Assembly (NCBI GenBank): GCA_028564925.1
Contig: CM053026.1
Span: 606,132,457 to 606,196,456 of the forward strand
Reading direction: 5' to 3'
DNA from: Lithobates sylvaticus
Lineage: Eukaryota; Chordata; Amphibia; Anura; Ranidae
Length of the DNA: 64,000 bases
The translations under genes were made by a program, and so were the position numbers. Of the stretch, positions 1 through 11,046 are shown piece after piece (the first letter of the stretch is position 1; each line of letters opens with the position of its first letter). The notes under the pieces were generated by a model. The model searched no databases. It was not told the DNA's origin and worked only from the letters and a program-made list of their open reading frames with translations.

Positions 1-259
1 GCTAGTAGCCAATAGCTTTGGTCTTGTAATGTGATCTGAGCATGCGTAGTACTTTGTCCGGTCGGAATTCGCTACACACGATCGGATTTGGTGTGATCTG
101 ACTTTGTTGTCAAAAAATCTATCCAGCAGGAGATAGGACTTTGTCCGTCAGACAATCTGATGGAAACTGTCCAATGGTGCCTACACACGGTCTGATTTTC
201 CGACAACATTGTCCGATAGGACAGAATCCATCAGAAAATCCTACCGTGTGTATGGGGCT
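1..259 (-). mobile_element. Harbinger-type MITE, cut by the window edge
   Basis: This is the reverse complement of the inner and right part of the elements at 32658 and 58066, and it ends in the same terminal inverted repeat, read here as ACCGTGTGTATGGGGCT. A TTA triplet follows at 260-262. Subterminal blocks such as CGGACAAAGT and GTCCGATAGGAC recur in all copies. No coding capacity is visible. The TWA-type triplet and TIR style suggest a PIF/Harbinger-derived non-autonomous element. The other end lies outside the window. Confidence 0.7.
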
Positions 260-262
260 TTA

Positions 263-1216
263 AAGTGGTGTTTCGGCCGAAATTATACTTTTTAAATAAA
301 AATACCCCAATAATAGACAATCTTAATGTATTCTAGTAAAGTAGTCTGTAAACTAAGGTCTGTTTTGTTAGTTTATAGCAGTAGTTTGTTATTTTATAAA
401 CTTACAGCAGGCCGTGGCCATCTTAAGTGTGGGCATCTGAAGCCAGACTGTATTTCTTCCTGGATCTCATCCTTGCAGATCTCACACATGCTCAGTGCAG
501 CACAAGCAGTGTAATAGGTTTCAGATCAGGTTTCCATAGCAACGGCAGTGTCAGAGGAAGTTGCCGCCCCTTCCCAGGAGGCATTGCAAACAGGACATGA
601 TACAATGGGCCACGGCCAGGGAGGAGGAAGTGAAAAATGAATACAGCAGGTATACAGTAGGTGCTGAGAAAAAAAAAAATCCAATTCGTTTACAGTGCAC
701 AGTTTAATGAGGAATGCTGAAGAGTTGTAAAAGTGAGTGGAACTCTACTTTAACACAGGAGACACATTTAAGAGAAATATTTTTTTTCTCATAACATTTT
801 ATAATACTGCACATATGCAACCATTTCTTAATGTTCCACACTCTTCTGACATCCTGTCCAGCATTTCTATTGCAAGATACTCAAAAAAAATGTATTTTTA
901 CACACCAATGGATGTCATATGAAAGGCCTCTGATTATATGTCTATAAGTCTTTCAGGATTCAGCAGATATCTGATTTCCAATACATATTTGTATGACCAT
1001 TTAAAAGTATTTGATATTACTTGTGTATTTTACCCTTGTATTGCGAAGGCAGTTTATTTTAAAAAAAAAAGGACCAGCAGCAGAGGACTAGAAGCTCCTC
1101 ACACTGATGTCACCCTGCAGACAGGCTGGGAAAGAGATGGGTCATGTGATAGCTGTATATCAATTATGAAAACTGGTACTTAGTTTTTTTATATAAAATA
1201 AATACAGTGTCATCAT
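263..1216. other. Stretch without a recognised gene
   Basis: AT-rich intronic-type sequence. Only short open frames are present, with no recognisable motif, and I see no clear element boundaries. Short A runs occur near 670 and 1060. Confidence 0.5.
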
Positions 1217-1460
1217 TAGGGATGAGCCCAATGTTCGAGTCGAACGTAAGTTTGACTCGAACATCGGGTGTTCGCCTGTTCGCCACACAGCGAACAACAT
1301 GCGGTGTTCGCAGCAAATTCGAAAGCCCCCTGGGCCACCCTGTAACGTAAACAGGTAATCCCGCCCCCCTCTGATGCCATGGGGGATTCTCTGTGGCTTC
1401 CCCATGGCGTCAGAGGGGTGGGGTCACCCGTTTACGTCACCGGGTGGCTCTACCCTCAGC

Positions 1461-1468
1461 TATATAAG
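1461..1468 (+). promoter_or_regulatory. TATA-box-like TATATAAG in a repeat cassette
   Basis: TATATAAG lies 137 bases upstream of an AATAAA signal. The same order and similar flanks occur in each arm of the palindrome (9990-9997 and, inverted, 9833-9840). Promoter function is inferred only. Confidence 0.45.
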
Positions 1469-1604
1469 AACTGTCACAGAGAAGAAGCGTCAGTCGGCGG
1501 GAGCCTCCAATGGAGGCGGAACGGTCACAGCTTTTTTTTTCTCTTTTTTCGGTTCGTCGGGTGGCGTGAATTTACAGCGGGGCATGTTTTATTGTTTAGT
1601 TTTT

Positions 1605-1610
1605 AATAAA
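1605..1610 (+). terminator. AATAAA polyadenylation-type signal
   Basis: AATAAA lies downstream of the TATATAAG at 1461 and is followed by T-rich and GT-containing sequence. The counterparts in the palindrome arms are at 10309-10314 (+) and 9526-9531 (-). Confidence 0.4.
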
Positions 1611-1740
1611 GGATTTGTCCCAAGCTGTCTCTTGTCTTTTTTTACCATTTTTGACACTTTTTTGGGGAAATGGTAGGGGGGACAATGTACCCCATTACCA
1701 ATTCACATAGGGGGGAGGCCATGATCTGGGGGTCCCCTTG

Positions 1741-2299
1741 TTAAATTCAGATAATTTTTTCCGCAGTTTAGGCGGATATGTATTCTTCTATATATTTTTG
1801 TTAAAAAAAATTGCAATAAGCATATATTGATTGGTTTGTGCAAAAGTTATAGCGTCTACAAAATAGGGGATAGATTTATATCATTTTTTTTTTTTTTTTA
1901 CTAGTAATGGCAGCAATCAGCGATCTTTACTGGGATTGCGATATTGACAAATCGGACACTTTTGACACATTTTTGGGACCAGTGACATTTATACAGTGAT
2001 CAGTGCTATAAAAATGCAGTGGTTACTGTATAAATGACACTGGCAGAGAAGGGGTTAACACTAGGGGGCGATCAAAGGGGATAACTGTGTTCCCTAGGTG
2101 TGTTCTAACTGTAGGGGGGATGGGACTGACTAGGAGGAGAGAGAGATCGGTGTTCATACTTAGGCTAGTCCGTAAGCGATTAAATACCACCAAAACAAAG
2201 CTCTACTTGCCTCAAAAATGTTAAAAATTCCATATGAATACAGTGTTGCATGACCTGGCCTGGGCATGAAGGGGGGGAAAGTGCCCAGTATTGAGGTGG
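1741..2299 (+). mobile_element. Truncated TTAA (piggyBac-like) element tail
   Basis: The sequence matches the interior of the full TTAA elements at 37573 and 41641: the TATGTATTCTTCTA block, a CAAAAGTTATAGCGTCTAC block and the GGGGTTAACACTAGGGG block. It ends at GGTGG followed by TTAA at 2300-2303. The left end lacks the normal TIR, so this is a partial copy. No coding sequence. Confidence 0.55.
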
Positions 2300-2318
2300 T
2301 TAAAATATTTTTTTTTTC

Positions 2319-2407
2319 AGCAAAAACTCATTTATGTGGTCTTTTATTAAAGTCTCCAGCATATTTTCAACTATAGAAGTTGAACTAACAGGTCTATAGT
2401 TATTTGG
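2319..2407 (-). pseudogene. LINE reverse transcriptase fragment
   Basis: Read on the minus strand, this short open stretch gives NNYRPVSS followed by IVENMLE and IKDHINE. This is the NYRPVSL-type motif 1 region found in Jockey/CR1/Rex-like LINE reverse transcriptases. Nothing of the flanking RT domains is recognisable, so it is a small relic. The clade cannot be fixed from about 30 residues. Confidence 0.45.
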
Positions 2408-4600
2408 TAAAGATGTTGATCCCCCTATATGTTCTGAGGGATCCACTACTGCAAGGCATTTGATTTTCCAAATACACTCTGGCCAATGTCATCCTCCGGT
2501 TGGTATGTTCTTTTGGGAATCGAGTAGCTCCAGCAAAAAAAAAAAAGGGGGGGAGGGGAAGGGAGAAAGAATGGAAAGGGATGAGGAGGGGGGATGGGAA
2601 AGGATGGGGGCATGCAAGAAGGAAGGAGCATGACAAGGCGGTAAAAAAGAGGGGGGTACCTAGGTAGAGATCGAAAGGGAAGTATTTAATCAAAGGCATG
2701 TAAGGTGTGGGGGAGGGAAGATAAAGGGTAGGAGGCCCTCCATTTATATGGTCCTTCAGCTTCCTTCCCCCTGTTTTTGGGGTGGATCAGCCAATTTCAT
2801 GGTATCAGGGAAAACAAGTGCATTTTTTTTAAGGTTAGGGGCACATGGAGTACCAAAGTAACAGAGTAAATCTTGTTCCATCAAATAAGCATACAATGAA
2901 AAAAATTACAGAGGACAATATTCTGTAGGGATCATATCATATGTAGCATAGTTACCAACATAAATGACAAAGAATGATATATCACAGCAAACCCACAAAA
3001 AAAGATGTCTGACTGTCTCAAAAACAAAATATGTTGCTTAATGACATACATCGTAGAGCAATGCCATGATCAATGGGATCAGTAAGTGTATGTTTTAATG
3101 ATCGTTTAATATGCCTTGTCTGTATGCATTAAAGGAAAAAGATGAATATCAAAAAATTCTCAGAGCAACCCGTGTGCTCTAAGTAGCAGCAAATCACACA
3201 CTTGAAGCATTTGGCTACAGAGAAAATTTGTCAAAATGATATGTCTCAGGAAAAGTTGCATCAAACCTATTTAAAAATGATTGGTATAGATCATATACAG
3301 ATCTAAAGTTAAAATGTATTTCTGTGACCACAGCACCAGTGTATTTAACTGGAAATAGGAGAACACTGATCTATGAATGTTGTTAAAGACATATTTAGCA
3401 TCACTTTCATGAGAACCATAAAACAAATCTGCCATGAAATTCAATTTCAGAATATTGGACCCTGCTGAGTGCTTTATATTAAATTTTGTAAATATATTTC
3501 TCTTATGATATTTGGTTAGGTATATAAATGCTCTTAGGTTAAAACTGTATTATGCCTATAATATGTTTCAGATTAGTGATTAACCTTTAATATTTTTGTA
3601 AGAACAAGGCTGGGATGTGGTTTGGAAGAGGCAGTGGGCACAGTTACCCTGGATTCAGTGTTTTCCTGTGGGGGGGAGGATGGGCACTGCATAACGAGCT
3701 ACGCCCTCCTCTTCACTAATACTGGGAACTTGCATGGGATCTGTTCTATGGTTGCCTGCTGTTTGACAAAAGTGACAGTGGGGTCGGTCCTGTCAGGCAG
3801 AGCAGAGGTGGTCACAATAGCTTCTGGAGGGGGGATACTGCAGCCTATTGTGGACAGAAGAAAGTAGGGAGATGGGGCGCATCCATCTCAGTATGTGTGC
3901 CCTCTGGGGAGCAAGGGATTGCTGGCAATAGGAGGAAAGAGGATGATCAATGTGGATGTTTATTTAATAGTCAATCAGGGGACTTGCATATGTGTATGCC
4001 TTGATTTCAGATTTAGACGCAGCAATCCTTTTCCCCCCACTGACACTGATGCAGTGACCTTTTGTTTTCTCCCAATGACCTCGCCGATGCAAGAGCATTT
4101 TTCCATCCAGTGATGCAGCAGCAGTCTTTCCTTTCAGCCAAACAACACACAATATTTTTTTCCCTACCAGTGACCCTATTGACATAGGCTCTTTTCAATA
4201 GTCAATAGATTGCTCAGGTATTTAAAAGGCGTCAAGAGTAACAGCCTCAAAGATTATGACAGAGTGTGCCAAACATGGAGAATATAGGCAAAGGAACCTA
4301 GGCTGCAAACCTGTTATTACTGACAGGTGCACATAGATAATTTAAGCTATACTCTTTTTTAAATTATTATTTGACTGTTTTGCAATTTGGTAATTCAAAG
4401 GTGCAATAGATAGGTAAAATTATAGAAAACCATCTTGACGTTTTGCCACCCATGCTTACAAATCATCTTCAAGAAAACTATTGATAAAAAAGTTTGGCCA
4501 ATTTTTTAATTCTATTCTAGAAAGTAGTGCCTTTAGAATAACTTAAATTTCTTTCATGGTATCAAATACTTCTAATTCCAAACGAGATTGAATAACAACA
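2408..4600. other. Stretch without a recognised gene; G/A-rich tract inside
   Basis: A strongly purine-rich tract lies at about 2535-2625. The rest is AT-rich intronic-type DNA. Short open frames at 3622-3867 and 3895-4113 match nothing I know and lack supporting signals. Confidence 0.45.
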
Positions 4601-4639
4601 ATCAGCTATTCTAGGTAACAATGAAAAGAGACACACGCA

Positions 4640-4895
4640 ACGGGGGCTTCTTGGAAAGTTTACCATAAATTAAAGTAATTCCATTTAGTAAGAGACCACT
4701 CAAGATCAATGGCTTCACAGATGACCTACTTTTATATATGCCTGTCCTAAACAAATCCTCCCCAAATTCTCCAGTTATTTCACCAATATGGACAACTATC
4801 AGGCTATAATATCATTATTGAAAAATCAAAAATCCTATGTTTGAGCAGCAAAATAATTATCCTTTTGTATGGAGTACTTTATTTATCAATAAAAT
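4640..4895 (+). pseudogene. L1-like LINE reverse transcriptase relic
   Basis: The + strand shows GFTDDLLLYM, a variant of the FADD/YADD catalytic box, followed in another frame by YGQLSGYN and EKSKILCLSS. These correspond to the 'FG.LSGYKIN..KS' segment that follows the catalytic box in L1-clade RTs. The change of frame between the two pieces marks it as decayed. The relic is cut off around 4880-4895 by unrelated repeat sequence. Confidence 0.5.
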
Positions 4896-6300
4896 AAAAT
4901 AAACCGTTGCGCTTGGAAATATATAATGAGCAATGAGAGAGCAGCTGACACTATATTGCTGGGCACAATATCAAAACATAAAAAGGAAAAGTGTAGCACT
5001 TAAAATAATCAATAAACAATAAAGTCCATAAAAAAAAAAAAACTGAGAAGACGATCGAATCTGAGATCTTCATCCAGAACTGGATAAAGTAGATAGAATA
5101 GCCACCACCAGCACCCAAATCAATTGACCCTTACCGTCAGTGTGCAGGGTAGACACAATTGTTTGCTTAGGTTAACCTCCCTGGCGGTATGATTCTGTCC
5201 GGAATTTTGTGCTGAAAGCGGTACAATTATTTTGCATGGAAATTTGGCGTTTTTATATTGTAGGCATGCAATTCTTATGAATAACTCACTTAAATCTGTC
5301 CGAACCAGAGTCTAGTAGACATCCCGGGTATGATAAAGTTTGAAACACAAAATCATAAATTATAATAAAATAAAAATATATATAAAAATGATTCAATAAT
5401 GTAATCAAATCAAAAACACTGAAATTTGCTCAGTTGCAGAATAGTCGCTGTCATTAAATTTATTGTTTGATGATAAATTGTGATTCTAATTTTTTATCGG
5501 TGTTTTCTAGCTGGTCTAAAACCACTTTTGACATAAAGGGACACTTTTTGGTTGCTATGGACAATCTCCAGTTTCCAGGCAGAAAAAAAAAACTTTTTAT
5601 TATATAAAATGACATGCAGGGCACTGGGCAGACCACTAGGGACAAAGGGGATGTGTATTTTTTGTATACAGTACCGTAATCTGTAAGATTACAGTACTGT
5701 ATGTGTTGTGTGTTTTTACACTTTTTTGAATTTGGCGCCGATCTCCGCTCCCGTGCGTCGGAACGTCGCAGGGAACGGAGACCGGCACTGTGTGAATCGA
5801 GCGAGCGGACGGCTCGCTCACACAGCGGGGAGACATCGCAGGATCCAGGGGAAAAGGTAAGTAACTTCCCCCCTGCATCCTGCACGCAAGCCCGAGTCTG
5901 GCTCGGGGTTACCGCTCCCAGCAGAAAAAACGGAACCCGAGCCAGACTCGGGGTTACCGCCTAGGAGGTTAATGGCCCCAATGGTCCCTCTGCATCGATT
6001 GATCCACTCCACCAAAACTATAGTCTGATCCTCTCCCAATAATCAAAAGAACCGCTCCAATTCATTAAACTTCAACGGATCGCACCAGCGTCAACATAGA
6101 TATGTAAAAAATTAAGACGCTCATTGCGCAGGCATCCAGGTAACAAAATTTATTGTAAATAAAAACTGGTGCACTCACATGTTTAAAAAGGACCACCAAG
6201 CATATGGAAATGAACCGACATTTCCAACGGACAGGGACACTGTGTCTCTGGTCAGCATCCCGCGTCACACGTTCTTAGCTCCACTGTAACATGTCCGCAG
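4896..6300 (-). mobile_element. Possible Penelope-like fragment, split by a TTAA element
   Basis: The flanks of the TTAA element at 5176-5968 read as one repeat once that insert is set aside. The right part has a TTTATTGTAAATAAAAACTG stretch followed by GTGCACTCACATG, a layout like that at 63100-63200 next to a hammerhead-like motif. No ribozyme core or coding region is seen here. Identification is by resemblance only. Confidence 0.3.
5176..5968. mobile_element. piggyBac-like non-autonomous element (TTAA)
   Basis: TTAA flanks both ends (5172-5175 and 5969-5972). The termini are CCTCCCTGGCGGTA on the left and TTACCGCCTAGGAGG on the right, imperfect inverted repeats of about 15 bases. There is no transposase. 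A second inverted pair inside (CCGAGTCTGGCTCGGGGTTA near 5890-5912 and CCCGAGCCAGACTCGGGGTT near 5936-5955) forms a hairpin close to the right end. Assignment to piggyBac-type MITEs rests on the TTAA duplication. Confidence 0.75.
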
Positions 6301-6463
6301 TAACATTTTCTTTAGCATTATGTAGCTAAAAACCTGATTAAAGAAACAAACTCACAATCTTTTTTTTATAGTTCTGGGAAATTGCAATGCTTCAATAAAA
6401 CTGCAATACGGTAAAACATGTCAAATGAATACTACATTTTACTTGCAAGGGGTTCTAAATAAT

Positions 6464-6651
6464 GAGGTTGATTTACTAAAGAAGTTAAGACTGTTTGCAC
6501 AATAAATTGCATGAAGATTCACTTCAATTATCCAATCATGTGAAGAAAATCTGTGTTTACTTAATTCAGCTCCATATGATTTGATAATTGAAATAAATCT
6601 TCACACAATTTATTGTGTGAACATTCTCAAATCCCTTAGGAAATCAGCCTC
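6464..6651. mobile_element. Small MITE with GAGGTTGATTTACTAAAG ends
   Basis: The left end GAGGTTGATTTACTAAAG is matched on the right by the inverse of GAGGCTGATTTCCTAAG. The inner part also pairs: GAAGATTCACTTCAATTATC against GATAATTGAAATAAATCTTC. The whole unit can therefore fold back. Related ends occur near 53285 and 56745. No target duplication is clear. Confidence 0.5.
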
Positions 6652-7868
6652 ACTGATTTACCATTTCTTTAAAGAACCATAGAACATCTTATCTACATAA
6701 CTAAACAATCCCAATTTATTAAGACAGAAGTAATTAGAGACAAGCAAACAAGCAATTCAGAAATGAAAGTTGTTGAAATTGACATAAAAGCTTCCCAATC
6801 TTTGATAAGTGCTATGCTGACAAATGATAACCACTTTGTAATTCTGTCAATTGGTCAGTGTTACCCTTTTGTCTTCTTTGAACTCCACAATTCCATAATG
6901 AAGAAGAGACGGTCTGTAAAACATGCCTGTAGCAAAGAAATTGTGTACTTGATGAATACCATACAAGCAAGTTATCCCAAAGTCATTCCTGGTGCAATAT
7001 ATTTTGAATGCAATAGGTAAGAGTTTGAGAGCTCACTCCCGTGATGGTGAAGTTGAACAGTAATAGCTGGGCCTCAATTAGCGATGGCCTAGCAATGTCT
7101 TGGGAGTTTTCAGGTCAGGCTTCATGAGGTGTGTAAATGGCTGACACCTATAGCAAGGGCTTTATTCAACTTTATTCAAAGCTTTACATTTTGTTTTTAT
7201 CTACAGATGCCCCTTATACAGTTTTTTTGGTACAGGTGAACTAACACTTTAAAGATATACTGTAGACTCACAGACCATGTTAAACTAACCTAAGCACTAG
7301 ATGGTAGGTACCCGAAGGTTCCAAATATAATCTTTACATTATTGTTTCTTCTTTTTTACTGCTCTCTCTATTCCCTGAATTCTGTGTTTTTCAGTGGGGT
7401 ATAAATAGAAATATAGACATTGCCACTGCTGACCTCTCCTTAGAACACTAGTTTTCTACCTGTCATAATAATCCAATGCTTTTATTTATTTTTTAAGTTG
7501 TTGACCTGGAAAATGTTTTTTTACTTCATTCTGACTGCTCTTGTTTTGTTCCTGTTTCTGTGTTGTAAGTACTGCAGCCACAGACAGCCAAACGGGTAGT
7601 TTTCGTGTACAGTCAGCAATGATAGTTATTGGGGTTTATTTATTAAAGACTGTTCAAGAAGAAAACAAATGTTCACTTTGCAGAATGAATGTTGGCAAAT
7701 AAGATATACCTGTGCTTACATTGCATACACAATTGTGTACAAGAGACATTTTTGTTTTTCGTTAGTGGGTGATGGGTTACTTGGGTATTCAATGGGAACA
7801 CCCCAAGTTCACTTTATTAACTGACATTAATTTTGCAAAGAAATATGTACTTCACCTTCTATGTTAAC
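6652..7868. other. Stretch without a recognised gene
   Basis: AT-rich intronic-type DNA. An 85-codon open frame at 6763-7020 has no motif I recognise, no supporting splice or start context, and is treated as chance. Confidence 0.5.
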
Positions 7869-8638
7869 TAGACATGTGCACACTGAAATATTTCATTTCG
7901 GAATTTCGTTTTAGTCCGAAAAAAAATTTATTTAGTTACTCCCGAAATTTGTTTTTATTTATTTAGTTTCGTAAAAAAATGCATTAATCCGAAATAATTA
8001 AGGTTGAATCTGTCATTGAAGGCTTATGGTGTCTGTCGAATGTTCTAGGAAGATTCGACGGAGCAGCTAAACTGTACGACGCCGCAATCGTACATTTCCG
8101 GTCGAATGTTCCGTCTACAAGCTATAGTAGAATTATAATGTTGTATGACACTAGTAATAATTATATTTATTAATTATTATTATTAGTCAACCAACATTAG
8201 AATTCTTCTATAGCCTATGGGCGGAGCATTTGACCATAAATGTTTACTCGTGGCGACTGCTTCGTCGAATCTTCATGTCAAATCTTTTCTCTCTATGTCG
8301 AATAATCTTGGACTAATAGAGTTAGGTTAGGCACATTCAAACTTTTTTGCTATTGTCTCTATAATGTTGAATCTTTTCTCTCTATGTAGAATAATCTTGG
8401 ACTAATAGAGCTAAGGTTAGGCACATTCGACCACAGGTTTGATGGACACAGATTGCTATTGTCAGCGCCATGTCGAATCTCCTATCTATATTGAACTGTT
8501 GTCGCAATGAAAACTAAAATAAAGCATTTGTTTATGTCGGATCTTTAGGTTTTCGGATTCTGCGCGTTAAAACGATAACGAAAATACCCGAAATTCGGAC
8601 GAAAATGCATTCGGACGAAAAACTAATGCACATGTCTA
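7869..8638. mobile_element. hAT MITE, TAGACATGTGCA ends
   Basis: Perfect 12-base ends TAGACATGTGCA / TGCACATGTCTA. They are flanked by 8-base near-duplications ATGTTAAC (7861-7868) and ATTTTAAC (8639-8646), one mismatch. The interior is rich in TCGAA and CCGAAAT blocks and has no open frame. An 8-bp duplication with TAG-type ends is characteristic of hAT elements. The copy at 29105-29613 has the same ends. Confidence 0.8.
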
Positions 8639-9525
8639 ATTTTAACAGCCTATTCCTTTAGTAAAGCAATGGCTGTATATTACTTTTAGTTTAGGTTACC
8701 TTTAACATGTTTTGTCAAACTACAGGGTTGCTTTGAAAAATGTGGACTTATGCCGCGTACACACGAAGGGACAATCCCGCGGGATTATCCTCTGGACTGA
8801 AGTCCAGCGGATAATCCCCTCGTGTGTGGGCGCCGGCGGACTTTTTGGCGCCAAAGTACGGCGGACTAAAGTTTGAAGTTTTGTTTTCAAATTATCCGCT
8901 GGACTTGGCAGTCCAGCGGATAATCCCGCCGTTAGTGGGCAAGTCCGCGGGACTTTTGAAATGAACGGACTTGCCGCTCATCGGCAAGTCCGTTCATTTA
9001 GCACGTGACTTCAGGTTACGTAGCTAGCGTAGGCAGTAAATGCCGCCGCGCTAGCTCCGTGACCTGGCATGGATTTAAAGGGACCCCCCACGCCGAAAAA
9101 ACGGCGTGGGGGTTCCCCCCAAATCCATGTCAGACCCTCATCCGAGCACGCAGCCTGGCAGGCCAGGAAAGGGGTGGGGACGAACGAGCGCCCCCCCCCC
9201 CTCCTGAGCCGTACCAGGCCGCGTGCCCTCAACATGGGGGGTGCCCTGGGGAAAGGGGGGCCGTGCGGCCCCCCCACCCCAAAGCACCTTGTCCCCATGT
9301 TGATGAGGACAAGGGCCTCTTCCCGACAACCCTGGCCGTTGGTTGTCGGGGTCTGCGGGCGGGGGGGCTTATCGGAATCTGGGAACCCCCTTTAATAAGG
9401 GGGCCCCCAGATCCCGGCCCCCCCACCCTATGTGAATGAGTATGGGGTACGATGTACCCCTACCCATTCACCTAAGGTGTAAAATGTAAAGTAAAAAAAA
9501 AACACCCACACTTTTGAAAAAATAG

Positions 9526-9531
9526 TTTATT
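9526..9531 (-). terminator. AATAAA signal, left arm of palindrome
   Basis: TTTATT on + reads AATAAA on the minus strand. It lies outward of the minus-strand TATATAAG at 9833-9840 and mirrors 10309-10314. Function is inferred. Confidence 0.4.
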
Positions 9532-9832
9532 GCACTGCTCCGGGGGTCTTCTTCCGTCTTGGGGGTCTTCTCGCCGGACTCCCCCGCCATTTACCAAGCT
9601 CTTTTACCGAGCGAGGGGAGTCCGGCTACCTTCTTCGTCGTCGCCGCCGTCGTCTGGGGGTCTCAATCCGCCTTCGGGGGTCTTCTGCGGTCTCTTCTGT
9701 TCTTGCGGCGGTCGTCGTCTTCCGCGCCGCCGGTGCCTTGTCCTTCTTCTTGTCCTTCTTGTTCTTCTTCTTCTTCCGATGTTGACCCGTCGCTGTCTCT
9801 GCCCGGAATGCCTGTGCCGATCTGCGCTCGGA

Positions 9833-9840
9833 CTTATATA
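9833..9840 (-). promoter_or_regulatory. TATA-box-like site, left arm of palindrome
   Basis: CTTATATA on + is TATATAAG on the minus strand, about 75 bases from the palindrome axis and pointing outward. Its twin in the other arm points the opposite way, so the pair forms a divergent arrangement. Confidence 0.45.
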
Positions 9841-9989
9841 GGGACATGGGGGACAGGGTCACATGTTCATGTCACATGGTGACCCCGCCCCTTGCGATGT
9901 CACAGTCCCAGCATCCTCCGGGACTGTGACAACACAAGGGGGCGGGGTCACCATGTGACATGTGCATGTGACCCTGTCCCCCATGTCCC

Positions 9990-9997
9990 TATATAAG
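9990..9997 (+). promoter_or_regulatory. TATA-box-like site, right arm of palindrome
   Basis: TATATAAG lies about 75 bases right of the axis, preceded by a GGGGTCACC-containing block and followed by a K/R-rich open stretch and AATAAA at 10309. Promoter activity is an inference. Confidence 0.45.
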
Positions 9998-10308
9998 TCC
10001 GAGCGCAGATCGGCACAGGCATTCCGGGCAGAGACAGCGACGGGTCAACATCGGAAGAAGAAGAAGAACAAGAAGGACAAGAAGAAGGACAAGGCGCCGG
10101 CGGCGCGGAAGACGACGACCGCCGCAAGAACAGAAGAGACCCCCGGAAGACCCCCGAAGGCGGATCGAGACCCCCAGACGACGGCGGCGACGACGAAGAA
10201 GGTAGCCGGACTCCTCCCCTCGTGAAAGAGCTAGGTAAAAGAGCAGAAGAGAGCGGAGGAGTCCGGCGAGAAGACCCCCAAGATGGAAGAAGACCCCCGG
10301 AGCAGTGC

Positions 10309-10314
10309 AATAAA
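10309..10314 (+). terminator. AATAAA signal, right arm of palindrome
   Basis: AATAAA is followed within 30 bases by a GTGTGTGTTTTTGT stretch, the GU/U-rich context expected of a polyadenylation site. It mirrors 9526-9531. Confidence 0.45.
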
Positions 10315-11046
10315 ATATTTTTTCAAAAGTGTGTGTGTTTTTGTACTTTACATTTTACACCTTAGGTGAATGGGTAGGGGTACATCGTACCCCATACTCA
10401 TTCACATAGGGTGGGGGGCCGGTATCTGGGGGCCCCCTTATTAAAGGGGGCTCCCAGATTCCGATAAGCCCCCGCCCGCAGACCCCGACAACCAACGGCC
10501 AGGGTTGTCGGGAAGAGGCCCTTGTCCTCATCAACATGGGGACAAGGTGCTTTGGGGTGGGGGGGCCGCACGGCCCCCCTTTCCCCAGGGCACCCCCCAT
10601 GTTGAGGGCACGCGGCCTGGTACGGCTCAGGAGGGGGGGGCGCTCGTTCGTCCCCACCCCTTTCCTGGCCTGCCAGGCTGCGTGCTCGGATGAGGGTCTG
10701 ACATGGATTTGGGGGGAACCCCCACGCCGTTTTTTCGGCGTGGGGATTCCCTTTAAATCCATGCCAGCTTGCGGAGCTAGCGCGGCGGCATTTACTGCCT
10801 ACGCTAGCTACGTAACCTGAAGTTACGTTCGAAATGAACGGACTGCTCCGTGTGTGGGCAAGTCCGTTCATTTTCAAAAGTCCCGCGGACTTTTGGCCGG
10901 CGGATTATCCGCTGGAGAAGTCCGTGCGTGTGTGTGGGCAAGTCCACACCCTCGGAAAGTCCAGCGGACCTAGCCGGAAAGTCCCGCGGGATTGTCCGCT
11001 GGACTAGGTCCGCCGGCAAAAGTCCCTACGTGTGTACGAGGCATTA

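Larger units (their letters stand above)
1217..1740 (+). mobile_element. hAT-type terminus (TAGGGATGAGC) joined to a TATA/AATAAA cassette
   Basis: It begins with TAGGGATGAGCCC followed by GTTCGAGT inverted repeats, the same terminus seen at 52827 and, inverted, at 13106. Inside are a GGGGTCAC block, TATATAAG at 1461 and AATAAA at 1605. Next comes a GGTAGGGG/GTACCCCAT/ATTCACATAGGG block that also occurs in both arms of the palindrome at 8751-11043. The right part is replaced at a TTAA (1741-1744) by the tail of another repeat, so no second terminus is present. The hAT assignment is an inference from the TIR style; no target duplication can be read. Confidence 0.55.
8751..11043. mobile_element. 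Giant palindromic Harbinger-type element (2.3 kb)
   Basis: The ends TGCCGCGTACACACG and CGTGTGTACGAGGCA are inverted repeats flanked by a perfect TTA duplication (8748-8750 and 11044-11046). The interior is one long inverted repeat. The left arm from about 8950 to 9909 is the near-identical reverse complement of about 9920-10870. The axis is a perfect 11-bp stem (9899-9909 with 9920-9930) and a 10-base loop. The outer 200 bases of each arm share subterminal motifs (AGTCCGCGGGACTTTTG, TCCAGCGGATAATCC) but are rearranged. Each arm carries TATATAAG near the axis and AATAAA 300-320 bases outward. A lysine/arginine-rich open stretch runs through 10040-10225 and its mirror. No transposase is seen. 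The PIF/Harbinger assignment rests on the TWA duplication and TIR style; 'foldback element' is an alternative label. Confidence 0.8.

Noticed and set aside
3622-3867. 81-codon open frame with glycine-rich end
   Set aside because: No supporting signal, not recognisable; not called.
6763-7020. 85-codon open frame
   Set aside because: No recognised motif, no splice context and no homology I can recall. Probably chance.
9948-10877. Several overlapping open frames of 90-160 codons in the palindrome
   Set aside because: They appear in several frames of both arms at once because the sequence is GC-rich and palindromic. Only the K/R-rich stretch after TATATAAG is mentioned, and no ATG follows the TATA signal in it.
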